Part shown: piece after piece, positions 27,617 to 36,309 of the stretch | How positions within the stretch are numbered: position 1 is the first letter of the stretch | Layout: every line of letters begins with the position of its first letter | Assembly: GCA_036496585.1 (NCBI GenBank) | Contig: DASXLB010000024.1 | Location: forward strand, 98,427-162,426 | DNA: 64,000 bases | Source: Vicinamibacterales bacterium | Lineage (GTDB): Bacteria > Acidobacteriota > Vicinamibacteria > Vicinamibacterales > 2-12-FULL-66-21 | Reading direction: 5' to 3' | Program-made: the position numbers and the translations under genes | Notes under the pieces: generated by a model | Database searches by the model: none | Told to the model about the DNA's origin: nothing | What the model saw: only the letters and a program-made list of their open reading frames with translations

Positions 27617-28812
27617 GCCGGCGGCGTCGCCGTCTTGCGCGCCGGGTTGAAGAACGGGGTGCTGACCACCTTGGCGCGGACCCGATGCCGCACCGCTTCG
27701 ACGGTCATCTCGAACTGCAGCTCGGTGCCCTCCGCGTGGTGGGGCGTGTCGATCGTCGCGAGCGCGATCATCCGCTTCAGCACGGGCGACCAGGTCGTCG
27801 AGGTGGCCTTGCCGACCTGGCGGCCGTGGCGATACACCGGGACGGCGGCGCGCGACGCGGTGGCGGCGACGGTCGGCGCGAGGCCGACGGCGTCGTAGAG
27901 CTTCTCGACCTCGTTCCAGTCGATCTCGATCCCGACGACCTTGCGGGCGGCGCCACGCGCGCGCTCATCGGCCAGCGCGCGCTGGCCGATGAACCGCCCC
28001 TTCCCTGACGCAACCAGGCGATCCATACCGAGCTCGAACGGCGAATACGACTGCGCCGCAATCATCGCCTTGCGGCTGCCGAAGAAATCCACCTCGATCA
28101 GCAGCAAGCCGGCCTCGATGCGGGCGACGTCGAGCGCCAGCATGCCGGCCGGCTTGACGTCGAACGGGCGGCCGCCTTCGATCAGCGCGTCCCATACCGC
28201 GACGGCGCGATCGGCCGGCATCCAGATCTCGTACCCGAGGTCGCCGGTGTAGCCGGTGCGCGAGATGTCGACGTCGATGCCGGCGATCGTCCCGCGGGTG
28301 ACGCGGAAGTACTTCAGATGGTCGATGTCGGCGCGCGCGACGGCGCGGAGCAGGCGCGCCGCGGTCGGCCCCTGCAACGCGACCGCCGCCGTTTCCTCCG
28401 AGACGTCGTCGATCTCCACCTTCATGCCCGCGGCGTTCTGGCGGAACCAGCGCAGGCTCGGGTCGGCAGCGGTCCAGCGGAAGGCCTGCTCCCCCAGCCG
28501 CGACACCGTGCCGTCGTCGATCACTTTGCCGCGCTCGTCGCACCAGGGCGTGTAGAACACCTGCCCGACCTGCATCTTCGACACATCGCGCGTGATCAGC
28601 CGATCGACGAGCCTCGCGGCGTCGGGACCGTGGACGATGTACTTGAAGAGCGGCGACACGTCGATCAGCGCCGCGGCGTTGCGGATGGCGTTGTACTCGT
28701 GTTCGTGGTGGCTCTCGTAGGCGCTGACGGCGTAATAGCCCGACCACTCGCGATAGTTCAGGCTCTCGCAGAGCGGCAGCGTGCGCGCGTGAAACGGCGT
28801 GCCGATCGGCAT
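27613..28812 (-). CDS. GcvT-family aminomethyltransferase-like (folate-dependent) protein
   Basis: Protein of 399 residues with the three-domain GcvT architecture. Conserved stretches are EYNAIRNAAALIDVSPLFKY, VDRLITRDVSKMQVGQVFYT, AVALQGPTAARLL, ISRTGYTGDLGYEIWMP and the second-half start AGMLALDVARIEAGLLL. The C-terminal barrel has VGKATSTTWSPVLKRMIALA. GcvT transfers a methylene unit from an aminomethyl group to tetrahydrofolate, and relatives demethylate dimethylglycine, sarcosine or dimethylsulfoniopropionate. No GcvH or GcvP gene is present here, so a standalone demethylase is more likely than glycine cleavage. The start at 28810-28812 is preferred because TAGAAT lies seven bases before it. 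Confidence 0.82.
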   Translation of the reverse strand: MPIGTPFHARTLPLCESLNYREWSGYYAVSAYESHHEHEYNAIRNAAALIDVSPLFKYIVHGPDAARLVDRLITRDVSKMQVGQVFYTPWCDERGKVIDDGTVSRLGEQAFRWTAADPSLRWFRQNAAGMKVEIDDVSEETAAVALQGPTAARLLRAVARADIDHLKYFRVTRGTIAGIDVDISRTGYTGDLGYEIWMPADRAVAVWDALIEGGRPFDVKPAGMLALDVARIEAGLLLIEVDFFGSRKAMIAAQSYSPFELGMDRLVASGKGRFIGQRALADERARGAARKVVGIEIDWNEVEKLYDAVGLAPTVAATASRAAVPVYRHGRQVGKATSTTWSPVLKRMIALATIDTPHHAEGTELQFEMTVEAVRHRVRAKVVSTPFFNPARKTATPPA

Positions 28813-28819
28813 GGCGGGC

Positions 28820-28825
28820 ATTCTA
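28820..28825 (-). promoter_or_regulatory. -10-like box before the GcvT-like gene
   Basis: TAGAAT on the minus strand lies seven bases before the ATG at 28812. No ribosome site is present. Another TAGAAT faces the other way at 28866-28871, so this 55-base stretch may be a divergent promoter. Confidence 0.35.
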
Positions 28826-28880
28826 ACTGGAAGGCGTCCCCCGCGCGACGCCCGGCTTGATCGCATAGAATGGCCGCGGC

Positions 28881-28949
28881 ATGCCCGCCGCACGCCTCCG
28901 CGCTCTCATCCTGCGCAACCAGACGCTCGCCGCCGGTCTGTCGCGCTGA
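28881..28949 (+). CDS. Possible 22-residue small protein or leader peptide
   Basis: A short frame of 22 codons (MPAARLRALILRNQTLAAGL, then SR and TGA) begins nine bases after TAGAAT at 28866-28871. It lies 60 bases before the first FAD oxidoreductase gene. No ribosome site is present, so it would be read from a leaderless mRNA. The gap after it contains a direct repeat of GCGGCCGGCT at 28951 and 28965. It may be a chance frame; the promoter-like box at the right spacing is the only support. Confidence 0.25.
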   Translation: MPAARLRALILRNQTLAAGLSR

Positions 28950-29009
28950 CGCGGCCGGCTTCGCGCGGCCGGCTCTCTCACATCGGACATCGCATATCGG
29001 CTTTCAGCT

Positions 29010-30605
29010 ATGCACTACGACGTCATCATCATTGGCGGCGGACACAACGGACTGGTCAGCGCCGCGTATCTGGCGCGGGCGGGACGCAAGGTGCTCGTGC
29101 TCGAGCGACGCCACGTGCTGGGAGGCGCCGCCGTTACCGAGGAAGTGTTTCCCGGCTTCAAGTACTCGGTCTGCTCCTACGTCGTCTCGCTGCTGCGCCC
29201 CGAGATCATTCGCGACCTCGACCTGCCGCGGCACGGCCTCGAAATCCTGCCGCTCGACGGCACGTTCACGCCGATGCCGAACGGCGACTATCTCTGGCGG
29301 GTCAACGACCACGCCCGGACCCGTCGGGAGATCGCGCGCCACTCACGGCTCGACGCCGAGGCCTACGACGACTACGGCAAGGCCATGATCGAGATGGGGC
29401 GGTTCGTGAAGCCCATCCTGAACATGACGCCGCCCGATCCGACGTCGCTCGATCCCAAGGGGCTGATGAACCTGCTGTTCCTCGGCCGGCGCTTCCGCTC
29501 GCTGTCCACCGAGGACAAGTACAACCAGATCCAGTTGATGACGATGAGCGCCGTCGATTTCCTCGACCAGTGGTTCGAGACCGACGTGCTCAAGGCGACC
29601 ATGTCGGCGTCGGGGATCATCGGCACCTTTCTCGGAGTGCGCTCGCCGGGCACCGCTTACGTCCTGCTGCATCACTACATGGGGGAGATCGACGGCGCCT
29701 TCCGTTCCTGGGGGCTGTCGCGGGGCGGCACCGGCGCGATCTCGGACGCGATCGCGGACGCGGCGCGGGAGGCGGGAGCCGAGATCCGGACCGAGACGCC
29801 GGTCGCCCGGATCATCATCAAGAACGGCGTGGCGAACGGCGTGGCGCTCGCCAACGGCGACTACTTCACGGCGGGCGTCATCGCCTCGAGCCTCGATCCG
29901 CGGCAGACGTTCTCGCGGCTGGTCGGCGAGGAGCACCTGCCGTCCGACTTCGTCGAGGACGTGCGGCGCTACAAGTTCCGGGGCTCGTCCGGCAAACTGA
30001 ATCTCGCGCTCGATGGACTGCCCGATTTCACGTCCCTGCCGGGCGCCGGCCCGCATCTGCGCGGCGCGATCTCGATTTCGCCCAGCGTCGACTACATGGA
30101 GCGCGCCTACGACGAGGCGAAATACGGCCGGTTCTCGCGCCGCCCGTACATCGACATGGTGATCCCGAGCCTCACCGACCCGTCGGTGGCGCCGCCGGGC
30201 AGGCACGTGATGTCGTGCTTCGTGCAGTACGCGCCCTACCACCTGAAGGAAGAGGGCGGCTGGGACGCCCACAAGGAAGCATTCGCCGACACCGTCATCG
30301 ACACCATCGCGCAGTACGCACCAAATATCCGGAACCTGATCCTGCACCGCCAGGTCGTGACGCCGCTCGACCTCGAGCGCGAGTGGGGACTCTCGGAAGG
30401 CAACATCTTCCAGGGAGAACTGACGCTCGAGCAGCTGTTTTTTCTTCGCCCCGCGCCGGGATGGGCGCAGTACAAGACACCGATCCGCAACCTCTACATG
30501 TGCGGGTCGGCAACCCACCCCGGCGGCGGAATCATGGGGGCACCCGGTCGAAATGCCGCGCTGCGGATTCTAAAGGAGACGACGGGTAGAAGGCAGAAGG
30601 TGTGA
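29010..30605 (+). CDS. FAD-dependent oxidoreductase, phytoene desaturase / PYROXD2-like (copy 1)
   Basis: Protein of 531 residues beginning with the dinucleotide-binding motif DVIIIGGGHNGLVSAAYLAR, followed by KVLVLERRHVLGGAAVTEE. This is the carotenoid desaturase-like superfamily, specifically the PYROXD2-type branch annotated as NAD(P)/FAD-dependent oxidoreductases. Later conserved regions are WGLSRGGTGAISDAIADAAR, VIASSLDPRQTFSRLVG and GSATHPGGGIMGAPGRNAAL near the C-terminus, which closes the FAD site. The substrate is unknown; no carotenoid synthesis genes are in the window. The next gene is a paralogue that starts within a few bases, so the two may form a heteromer or act in sequence. 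Confidence 0.88.
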   Translation: MHYDVIIIGGGHNGLVSAAYLARAGRKVLVLERRHVLGGAAVTEEVFPGFKYSVCSYVVSLLRPEIIRDLDLPRHGLEILPLDGTFTPMPNGDYLWRVNDHARTRREIARHSRLDAEAYDDYGKAMIEMGRFVKPILNMTPPDPTSLDPKGLMNLLFLGRRFRSLSTEDKYNQIQLMTMSAVDFLDQWFETDVLKATMSASGIIGTFLGVRSPGTAYVLLHHYMGEIDGAFRSWGLSRGGTGAISDAIADAAREAGAEIRTETPVARIIIKNGVANGVALANGDYFTAGVIASSLDPRQTFSRLVGEEHLPSDFVEDVRRYKFRGSSGKLNLALDGLPDFTSLPGAGPHLRGAISISPSVDYMERAYDEAKYGRFSRRPYIDMVIPSLTDPSVAPPGRHVMSCFVQYAPYHLKEEGGWDAHKEAFADTVIDTIAQYAPNIRNLILHRQVVTPLDLEREWGLSEGNIFQGELTLEQLFFLRPAPGWAQYKTPIRNLYMCGSATHPGGGIMGAPGRNAALRILKETTGRRQKV

Positions 30606-30607
30606 CC

Positions 30608-32173
30608 ATGCGCGACACAGTCATCATCGGCGGCGGGCACAACGCCCTCGTCACGGCCTTCTACCTGGCGAAGGCGGGCAGGGCGCCGCTGGTCCTCGAA
30701 CGCCGCGCCACCGTCGGCGGGTGCGCCACCACCGAGGAATTCGCGCCAGGGTATCGCGCCACGACGCTCGCGCACACGCTCGGCCCCATCCGGCCAGCCA
30801 TCGTCCGCGACATGCACCTCGAGAGGCGGGGTGTCCAGTTCGTCCATCCCGATCCGCGGCTGGTCGCGCTTGGCGGGGACGGACGGGCTCTCGTCTTTTC
30901 CAGCGATCCGGCGCGCACCGCCGACGCGATCCGACCGTTCTCCGCGAGCGACGCGACCAGATACCCGGAGTTCTGCGCGACGCTGACACGTCTCGCCGGA
31001 TTCCTCGGTGGCCTCCTGGAGATGACGCCGCCGTCGCTCGACGCGCCGGAGATGGCAGACCTCTTCGAACTGCTCCGAACCGGGCGGCGCTTCCGCACGC
31101 TCGCGAAGCGGGATGCGTTCGCGCTGCTGCGATGGGGACCGATGGCGGCCGCGGACCTCGTCGCCGAATGGTTCGAAACCGACCTGCTGCGGGCGGCGAT
31201 CGCCTCGCGCGGCATTCACGGAACCGCCATGGGTCCCTGGTCGGCGGGGAGCGGCGCCGTCCTGCTGCTCGCCGCCGCCACTGATCCGTTGCCCGGCGGC
31301 AGCAGCATCACGGCGGTCGGCGGACCAGGGGCGGTCACCCGCGCCATGGCCGACGCGGCGCGTGACGCGGGCGCCGAGATCCGCACGGGCGCAGCGGTCG
31401 AGCGGATCCTGATCCACGACGGCGCGGTCACCGGCGTCGCGCTGGCCGATGGGACCGAAATCGCCGCGACTACGGTCGTCTCGGGCGTCGATCCCCGGCA
31501 GACCTTCCTGGGGCTCGTCGATCCGATTGAGCTGGAGCCCGGCTTCCTGACACGGATCCGCAACTACCGCTCGACCGGCACGGTCGCGAAGGTCAACCTG
31601 GCGCTACGCCAGCTCCCCCGCTTCCGCGGCGTGAGCGGCGACCCGGTCGCGGCGCTCGGCGGGCGGGTCGTTGTCGCGCCCGACATCGATTATCTGGAGC
31701 GTGCGTTCGACGCATCGAAATACGGCGAGGTCTCCGCGGCTCCCTATCTGGACATCACGTTTCCCTCGGTTGTCGATCCCTCGCTGGCGCCCGAGGGACG
31801 GCACGTGATGTCGGTGCACTTGCAGTACGCGCCCTACGCGCTGAAGGTGGGATGGGCGGGGCATGCCCAGACGCTGGGCGACCTGGTGCTGGCCACGCTC
31901 GAACCTCATGCACCCGGCATTTCGGGCCTGACCGAGCATCGCCAGGTCATCACACCGCTGGAGCTCGAGCAGACCTTCGGGCTGACCGGCGGACACATCT
32001 ACCATGGCGAACTCGCGCTCGACCAGCTCTTCACCATGCGTCCCACGCTGGGCTGGGCGGACTATTCCGCCCCGATTTCCGGCCTGTTTTTGTGCGGATC
32101 GGGCACGCATCCGGGCAACGGCCTGACCGGTGCCAGCGGCGCCAATGCCGCCCGGCGGATCCTGAAAGCGTAA
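30608..32173 (+). CDS. FAD-dependent oxidoreductase, phytoene desaturase / PYROXD2-like (copy 2)
   Basis: Protein of 521 residues, paralogous to the preceding one. It starts DTVIIGGGHNALVTAFYLAK, continues APLVLERRATVGGCATTEEF, and ends GSGTHPGNGLTGASGANAAR, matching the same family positions. The ATG at 30608 is chosen over a GTG six bases earlier because AGAAGG at 30595-30600 is seven bases upstream of it. The stop of the first gene falls two bases before. Differences from copy 1 in the middle (LRTGRRFRTLAKRDAFALLR) suggest separate specificity. Gene duplication followed by divergence is the simplest explanation. Confidence 0.87.
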   Translation: MRDTVIIGGGHNALVTAFYLAKAGRAPLVLERRATVGGCATTEEFAPGYRATTLAHTLGPIRPAIVRDMHLERRGVQFVHPDPRLVALGGDGRALVFSSDPARTADAIRPFSASDATRYPEFCATLTRLAGFLGGLLEMTPPSLDAPEMADLFELLRTGRRFRTLAKRDAFALLRWGPMAAADLVAEWFETDLLRAAIASRGIHGTAMGPWSAGSGAVLLLAAATDPLPGGSSITAVGGPGAVTRAMADAARDAGAEIRTGAAVERILIHDGAVTGVALADGTEIAATTVVSGVDPRQTFLGLVDPIELEPGFLTRIRNYRSTGTVAKVNLALRQLPRFRGVSGDPVAALGGRVVVAPDIDYLERAFDASKYGEVSAAPYLDITFPSVVDPSLAPEGRHVMSVHLQYAPYALKVGWAGHAQTLGDLVLATLEPHAPGISGLTEHRQVITPLELEQTFGLTGGHIYHGELALDQLFTMRPTLGWADYSAPISGLFLCGSGTHPGNGLTGASGANAARRILKA

Positions 32174-32221
32174 GTACGCAGTTTTTTTAACCCCGGCCGT
32201 CCCCCTGGGGTCTAATTCGGC

Positions 32222-33850
32222 ATGAGGTTTCTGGCACGTTCGGCAGCGGTTCTTATCGCCGCGGCCGCTCTGTCGGCCGCTCCCAACTCGGCCGTTCCCG
32301 CCAAGCCGGACGACCGCGCCATTCTGCATGTGCTCAATCGTCTCGGTTTCGGCGCGCGGCCAGGCGATCTCGAGCGGGTGCGCGAGATGGGTCTCGATCG
32401 TTACATCGAGGCGCAGCTGCATCCCGAACGAATTCCGGACGCGGCCATGACCACACGGCTCGCCGGATTCGAGACTCTCTCGTTGAGCAGCCGGGCGATC
32501 GCCGAGGAGTACTACGTCCCTGCCCAGAAAGCGAAACGCCAGGCGCAGCTCGCGAACAAGAACGCGACCGCCGCCAGCGCCAATCCGGCGCCGAGCGCCG
32601 AAGATACGCCTGGGAAGGAGCGGACGCCCCTGGAAATGGAAAAGGCGCGCAAGCAGCGCGAGGTCGTCCTCGAGCTCTCCGAGCAGAAGGTCCTGCGCGC
32701 CGCGTACAGCGATCGTCAGCTCGAGGAAGTGATGACCGATTTCTGGTTCAATCACTTCAACGTCTTCGCCGGCAAGGGACCGACGCAGGAGTACCTCACC
32801 TCGTACGAACGCGACGTCATCAGGCCACACGCGCTCGGCAAGTTCCGCGATCTGCTCGAGTCGACCGCGAAGAGCCCGGCGATGCTCTTCTATTTGGACA
32901 ACTGGCAGAGCGTCGATCCGCAGGCTGCCGACCGCATGGCCGCCGAGCGGGCCGCGCGGGCGCAGCGCGCGTCGAGGTTCGGGTTCATGCCGCCGCGCAA
33001 TCCGCAGGCGGGCCAGGCGCAGCAGAAGCAGCAGCCGAAGCGCGGGCTCAATGAGAACTACGGCCGCGAGATCATGGAGCTGCACACGCTCGGCGTCGAC
33101 GGCGGCTATACGCAGCAGGACGTGATCAACGTCGCGCGAGCGTTCACCGGCTGGACGATCGAGCAGCCGCGGCAGGGCGGCGGCTTCCGGTTCGATCCCC
33201 GCCTGCACGACGATCGCGAAAAGGTCGTGCTCGGCCACAAGATCAAGGCCGGGGGCGGACAGTCCGATGGCGAGCAGGTGCTCGACATTCTCGCGCACCA
33301 ACCGGCGACGGCGCACTTCATCGCCACCAAACTGGTGCGGCGATTCGTCTCCGACACGCCGCCGCCGGCGCTCGTCGATCGCGCCGCGAAGACCTTCCTC
33401 AGCACCGACGGCGACATCCGCGAGGTGGTCCGCACGATCGTGACCTCGCCGGAATTCTTTGCGCCCGAGGCCTATCGCGCCAAGGTCAAGACGCCGTTCG
33501 AATTCATCGTCTCGGCGGTGCGCGCCACCGGCGCCGAGGTGACCAACGCACAGCCGCTCGTGCAGAGCGTGCGGCAGCTCGGGATGCCGCTCTACATGTG
33601 CCAGCCGCCGACCGGCTACGCCGACCGCGCCGACGCCTGGGTGAACACCGGCGCGCTGCTCAATCGCATGAACTTCGCGTTGCAGCTCGTGAGCGGACGC
33701 ATGCGAGCGGTGCAGCCGGGTCCCGGCCCGGTCGGCGCTGCCCTGACGGGCGAACTCTCCGAGGCGACGTCGGCGACGATCGCCAAGGCGACCGACCCGA
33801 CCCAGATCGCGGCGCTCACGCTGGGCTCCCCCGAATTCCAGAGGAGATAG
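32222..33850 (+). CDS. Exported DUF1800 family protein
   Basis: Protein of 542 residues with a signal peptide (MRFLARSAAVLIAAAALSAA). DUF1800 hallmarks are HVLNRLGFGARPGDLERVRE, TDFWFNHFNVFAGKGPTQEY, LNENYGREIMELHTLGVDGG and DVINVARAFTGW. A charged, alanine- and glutamine-rich insert (QAGQAQQKQQPKRGLNE) precedes the ENYGRE motif. It is followed two bases later by a DUF1501 gene, which is the usual pair in Acidobacteriota, Planctomycetota and Bacteroidota. The pair is often linked to sulfatases or surface polymers, but the function is not established. Confidence 0.92.
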   Translation: MRFLARSAAVLIAAAALSAAPNSAVPAKPDDRAILHVLNRLGFGARPGDLERVREMGLDRYIEAQLHPERIPDAAMTTRLAGFETLSLSSRAIAEEYYVPAQKAKRQAQLANKNATAASANPAPSAEDTPGKERTPLEMEKARKQREVVLELSEQKVLRAAYSDRQLEEVMTDFWFNHFNVFAGKGPTQEYLTSYERDVIRPHALGKFRDLLESTAKSPAMLFYLDNWQSVDPQAADRMAAERAARAQRASRFGFMPPRNPQAGQAQQKQQPKRGLNENYGREIMELHTLGVDGGYTQQDVINVARAFTGWTIEQPRQGGGFRFDPRLHDDREKVVLGHKIKAGGGQSDGEQVLDILAHQPATAHFIATKLVRRFVSDTPPPALVDRAAKTFLSTDGDIREVVRTIVTSPEFFAPEAYRAKVKTPFEFIVSAVRATGAEVTNAQPLVQSVRQLGMPLYMCQPPTGYADRADAWVNTGALLNRMNFALQLVSGRMRAVQPGPGPVGAALTGELSEATSATIAKATDPTQIAALTLGSPEFQRR

Positions 33851-33852
33851 TC

Positions 33853-35091
33853 ATGTTCTCGCGACGCATCTTCATGAAGAACGGCGGCCTGGCGCTGCTC
33901 AGCCTCGGGTTCGCACCGGCCTTTCTGGCTCGCACCGTGGAGGCAGCCGCCAACGTCCGCCGCAAGGTCCTGATCACGATCTTCCAGCGCGGAGCGGTCG
34001 ACGGCCTGAACATGGTCGTGCCGTTCGGCGAGAAGGACTACTACGGATCTCGCCCGAGCATCGCGGTGGCGCGGCCCAACGTCGCCGACGGGGCCGTCGA
34101 TCTCGACGGCTTCTTCGGTCTGCACCCACGCCTCGCGCCGCTCAAGCCGTTGTGGGATTCGCGGCAGCTCGCGATCGTCCACGCCGCCGGCTCGCCCGAC
34201 GGCACGCGGTCGCATTTCGACGCGCAGGACTACATGGAGAGCGGCACACCCGGCGTGAAGAGCACGCAGGACGGATGGCTCAACCGCATCCTGCACGCGC
34301 GCGAGCACGAGGCTGCCACGCCGTTTCGCGCGGTCGCGCTGGCGGCGCAGCTGCCGCGTTCGCTGCAGGGTACCGAGCCCGCGCTGGCCCTGAATCAGAT
34401 CGGGCAGTTCGGCATCCGCGCCGGCCAGGCGACCGACATGGTGCAGGCGTCGTTCGAGTCGGAGTACGCGGCCGCCGCTGACGGCGTGCTGAATCGCACC
34501 GGCGGACAGGCCTTCGACGCCGTCCGCATGCTCAAGTCGGCCGACCCGTCGAAGTACGAGCCGGAGCACGGCGCCGAGTATCCGCGCGGCGCCTTCGGCG
34601 AGGCGCTCCGCCAGATCGCGCAGCTCGTCAAGGCGGATGTCGGTCTCGAGATCGCCTTCGCCGAAGTCGGCGGTTGGGACACCCACGTGAACCAGGGCGC
34701 GTCGGTCGGCCAGCTGGCGCAGCGGCTCAACGACTTCAGCCAGGGCCTGGCCGCCCTGGCCCGCGATCTCGGCGACCGCATGGACGACGTGGTCATTCTG
34801 ACAATGAGCGAATTCGGCCGCGCCGTCGCCGAGAACGGCAACCGCGGCACCGACCACGGCCACGGCAACGCCATGTTCATCATCGGCGGCCACAACGTGC
34901 GCGGCGGCCAGGTCTACGGCCGCTGGCCCGGGCTGGCGCGCGAGCAGCGGTACGAGGGGCGCGACCTGGCGGTCACGACCGACTTCCGCAGCGTATTCAG
35001 CGAGGTCGTGCGCGGACACCTCGGCGTCACCGATACGACGACGATCTTCCCGGGCTTCACCGGCACACAGTCGCTGGGCTTTGTGGCGTGA
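33853..35091 (+). CDS. DUF1501 family protein with Tat signal
   Basis: Protein of 412 residues. The N-terminus is a twin-arginine signal, SRRIFMKNGGLALLSLGFAP, so the protein is exported folded. The alkaline-phosphatase-like DUF1501 region follows: VLITIFQRGAVDGLNMVVPF, HAAGSPDGTRSHFDAQDYME with the conserved SHFDAQ, then VGGWDTHVNQG, and the metal-site region MSEFGRAVAENGNRGTDHGH. It forms a pair with the DUF1800 gene just upstream; the ribosome site GAGGAGA lies before the start. The fold suggests a sulfatase- or phosphatase-like hydrolase, but the substrate is not known. Confidence 0.93.
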   Translation: MFSRRIFMKNGGLALLSLGFAPAFLARTVEAAANVRRKVLITIFQRGAVDGLNMVVPFGEKDYYGSRPSIAVARPNVADGAVDLDGFFGLHPRLAPLKPLWDSRQLAIVHAAGSPDGTRSHFDAQDYMESGTPGVKSTQDGWLNRILHAREHEAATPFRAVALAAQLPRSLQGTEPALALNQIGQFGIRAGQATDMVQASFESEYAAAADGVLNRTGGQAFDAVRMLKSADPSKYEPEHGAEYPRGAFGEALRQIAQLVKADVGLEIAFAEVGGWDTHVNQGASVGQLAQRLNDFSQGLAALARDLGDRMDDVVILTMSEFGRAVAENGNRGTDHGHGNAMFIIGGHNVRGGQVYGRWPGLAREQRYEGRDLAVTTDFRSVFSEVVRGHLGVTDTTTIFPGFTGTQSLGFVA

Positions 35092-35092
35092 T

Positions 35093-35183
35093 TTGGAGGA
35101 TGTGGAAATGTGGGAATGTGGGAATGTGGAAATGTAGGTAAAATTTCGACATTTCCACATCTCCACATTTCCACATCTTCCAC
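35093..35183. repeat. Palindromic array of GTGGAAAT-like units, copy 1
   Basis: The left arm (35094-35136) is a run of variants of TGTGGAAATG; the right arm (35148-35183) is the reverse complement, a run of CATTTCCACA variants. The arms surround a short AT-rich centre (GTAGGTAAAATTTCGA). It could form a long imperfect hairpin. It fills the gap between the DUF1501 gene and the aldolase and ends one base before the aldolase ATG. The aldolase therefore has no Shine-Dalgarno sequence. A second copy with the same arm sequence and placement is at 50209-50284. Confidence 0.9.
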
Positions 35184-35184
35184 A

Positions 35185-36297
35185 ATGCTCCTCTCGGAAA
35201 TCCCGACGCCGGCCGTCCTCGTTGAGTCCTCGAAGCTGGCGCGCAACCTGGCGCGCATGCAGAAGCTGGTGGCCGGGCACGGCAAGGCGCTCCGGCCGCA
35301 CGCAAAAACACACAAATCGCCGGTCGTCGCGCGTATGCAGCTCGACGCCGGTGCGACCGGCATCTGCTGCGCCAAGCTCGGAGAGGCGGAAGTCTTCGCC
35401 GACGCCGGCATCACCGATATCCGGCTGCCCTATCCGCTCAATCCCGCCAACGCCGACCGTGTCTTCCGGCTGGCCGATCGCATCGCGCTCTCGTTCATCG
35501 TCGACGACCCCGAGGTGGCGCGGCAGTGGTCGGCGCTGGCCGTGCAGCGCGGGCGCAGGCTCGACGTCCTGATCAAGGTTGATGTCGGCTTCCACCGCTG
35601 CGGGATCGATCCGCGGGATGCGCGCGCCGCTGCGATCGTGGACGAGATTGCCGGGTTGCCGGGGCTGCGCTTCCTGGGCCTGCTCAGTCACGCGGGGCAC
35701 GGCTACGGCGCCGGTTCGGACGCAGAGGCGGAAGCGATCGCCGAGGACGAGGCGCGGACGCTTCGCGACCTGGCCGGGGCCTCGGGCGCGGCGTGCGCCG
35801 AGATCAGTGTTGGCGCCACGCCGACGGCGCGCTTTTCCGTCCGGCAGGCCGGCGTGACCGAGATGCGCCCCGGCAACTACGCTTATTTCGATCGCACGCA
35901 GGTCGCGCTTGGCGCGGCCGCGTGGGACGACTGCGCGCTCACCGTGCTGGCCCGCGTGGTCAGCCGGCCGGCCCCCGATCGCGTCATCCTCGACAGCGGT
36001 AGCAAGACGCTGACCAAGGATCTGGCGCGGGGCTTCGTCGAGATGCCCGGCTACGGGACCGTGCTCGCCGATCTGCACGGCGCGACGCCGAACGATCGTC
36101 TGCTGATCGAGAATCTCTCGGAGGAGCACGCGACAGTGCGCGCCGCCGGTGGCGCCGCGCTGCCGACCGGTGCGCTGGTGCGGATCGTCCCCAACCACTC
36201 CTGCGTCGTCTCGAACCTGGTGGATGCGGTCTGGCTGGTGGACGGCGATCGGGTCGTGGAACGCCTGCCGGTGGCGGCGCGCGGGCGGATCACATAG
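35185..36297 (+). CDS. D-threonine aldolase-like PLP enzyme (alanine racemase fold)
   Basis: PLP-dependent fold-type III enzyme of 370 residues. The PLP lysine lies in RPHAKTHKSP (K41). The barrel contains LDVLIKVDVGFHRCGIDP and EISVGATPTARFSV, and the C-terminal metal site H-x-C is seen as NHSC (H338, C340). These are features of D-threonine aldolase and D-serine dehydratase (DSD1). D-threonine aldolase yields glycine and acetaldehyde, while DSD1 yields pyruvate and ammonia; the sequence alone does not decide. The microcompartment shell gene 12 bases downstream makes aldehyde formation attractive. The start codon directly follows a palindromic repeat, so there is no normal ribosome site. Confidence 0.85.
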   Translation: MLLSEIPTPAVLVESSKLARNLARMQKLVAGHGKALRPHAKTHKSPVVARMQLDAGATGICCAKLGEAEVFADAGITDIRLPYPLNPANADRVFRLADRIALSFIVDDPEVARQWSALAVQRGRRLDVLIKVDVGFHRCGIDPRDARAAAIVDEIAGLPGLRFLGLLSHAGHGYGAGSDAEAEAIAEDEARTLRDLAGASGAACAEISVGATPTARFSVRQAGVTEMRPGNYAYFDRTQVALGAAAWDDCALTVLARVVSRPAPDRVILDSGSKTLTKDLARGFVEMPGYGTVLADLHGATPNDRLLIENLSEEHATVRAAGGAALPTGALVRIVPNHSCVVSNLVDAVWLVDGDRVVERLPVAARGRIT

Positions 36298-36300
36298 AAT
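36295..36300 (+). promoter_or_regulatory. -10-like box before the shell protein gene
   Basis: TAGAAT overlaps the stop codon of the aldolase gene and lies nine bases before the ATG at 36310. It may allow separate, leaderless expression of the shell protein. No convincing -35 box is visible. Confidence 0.35.
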
Positions 36301-36309
36301 GGCGTCCCC

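Noticed and set aside
27613-28812. Glycine cleavage system T protein as a strict assignment
   Set aside because: No gcvH or gcvP in the neighbourhood, so only the family is assigned.
32181-32216. Possible terminator after the second FAD gene
   Set aside because: A T-run precedes rather than follows the GC-rich near-palindrome CCCCGGCCGTCCCCCTGGGG on the plus strand, and on the minus strand an A-run follows, so it does not fit an intrinsic terminator in either direction.
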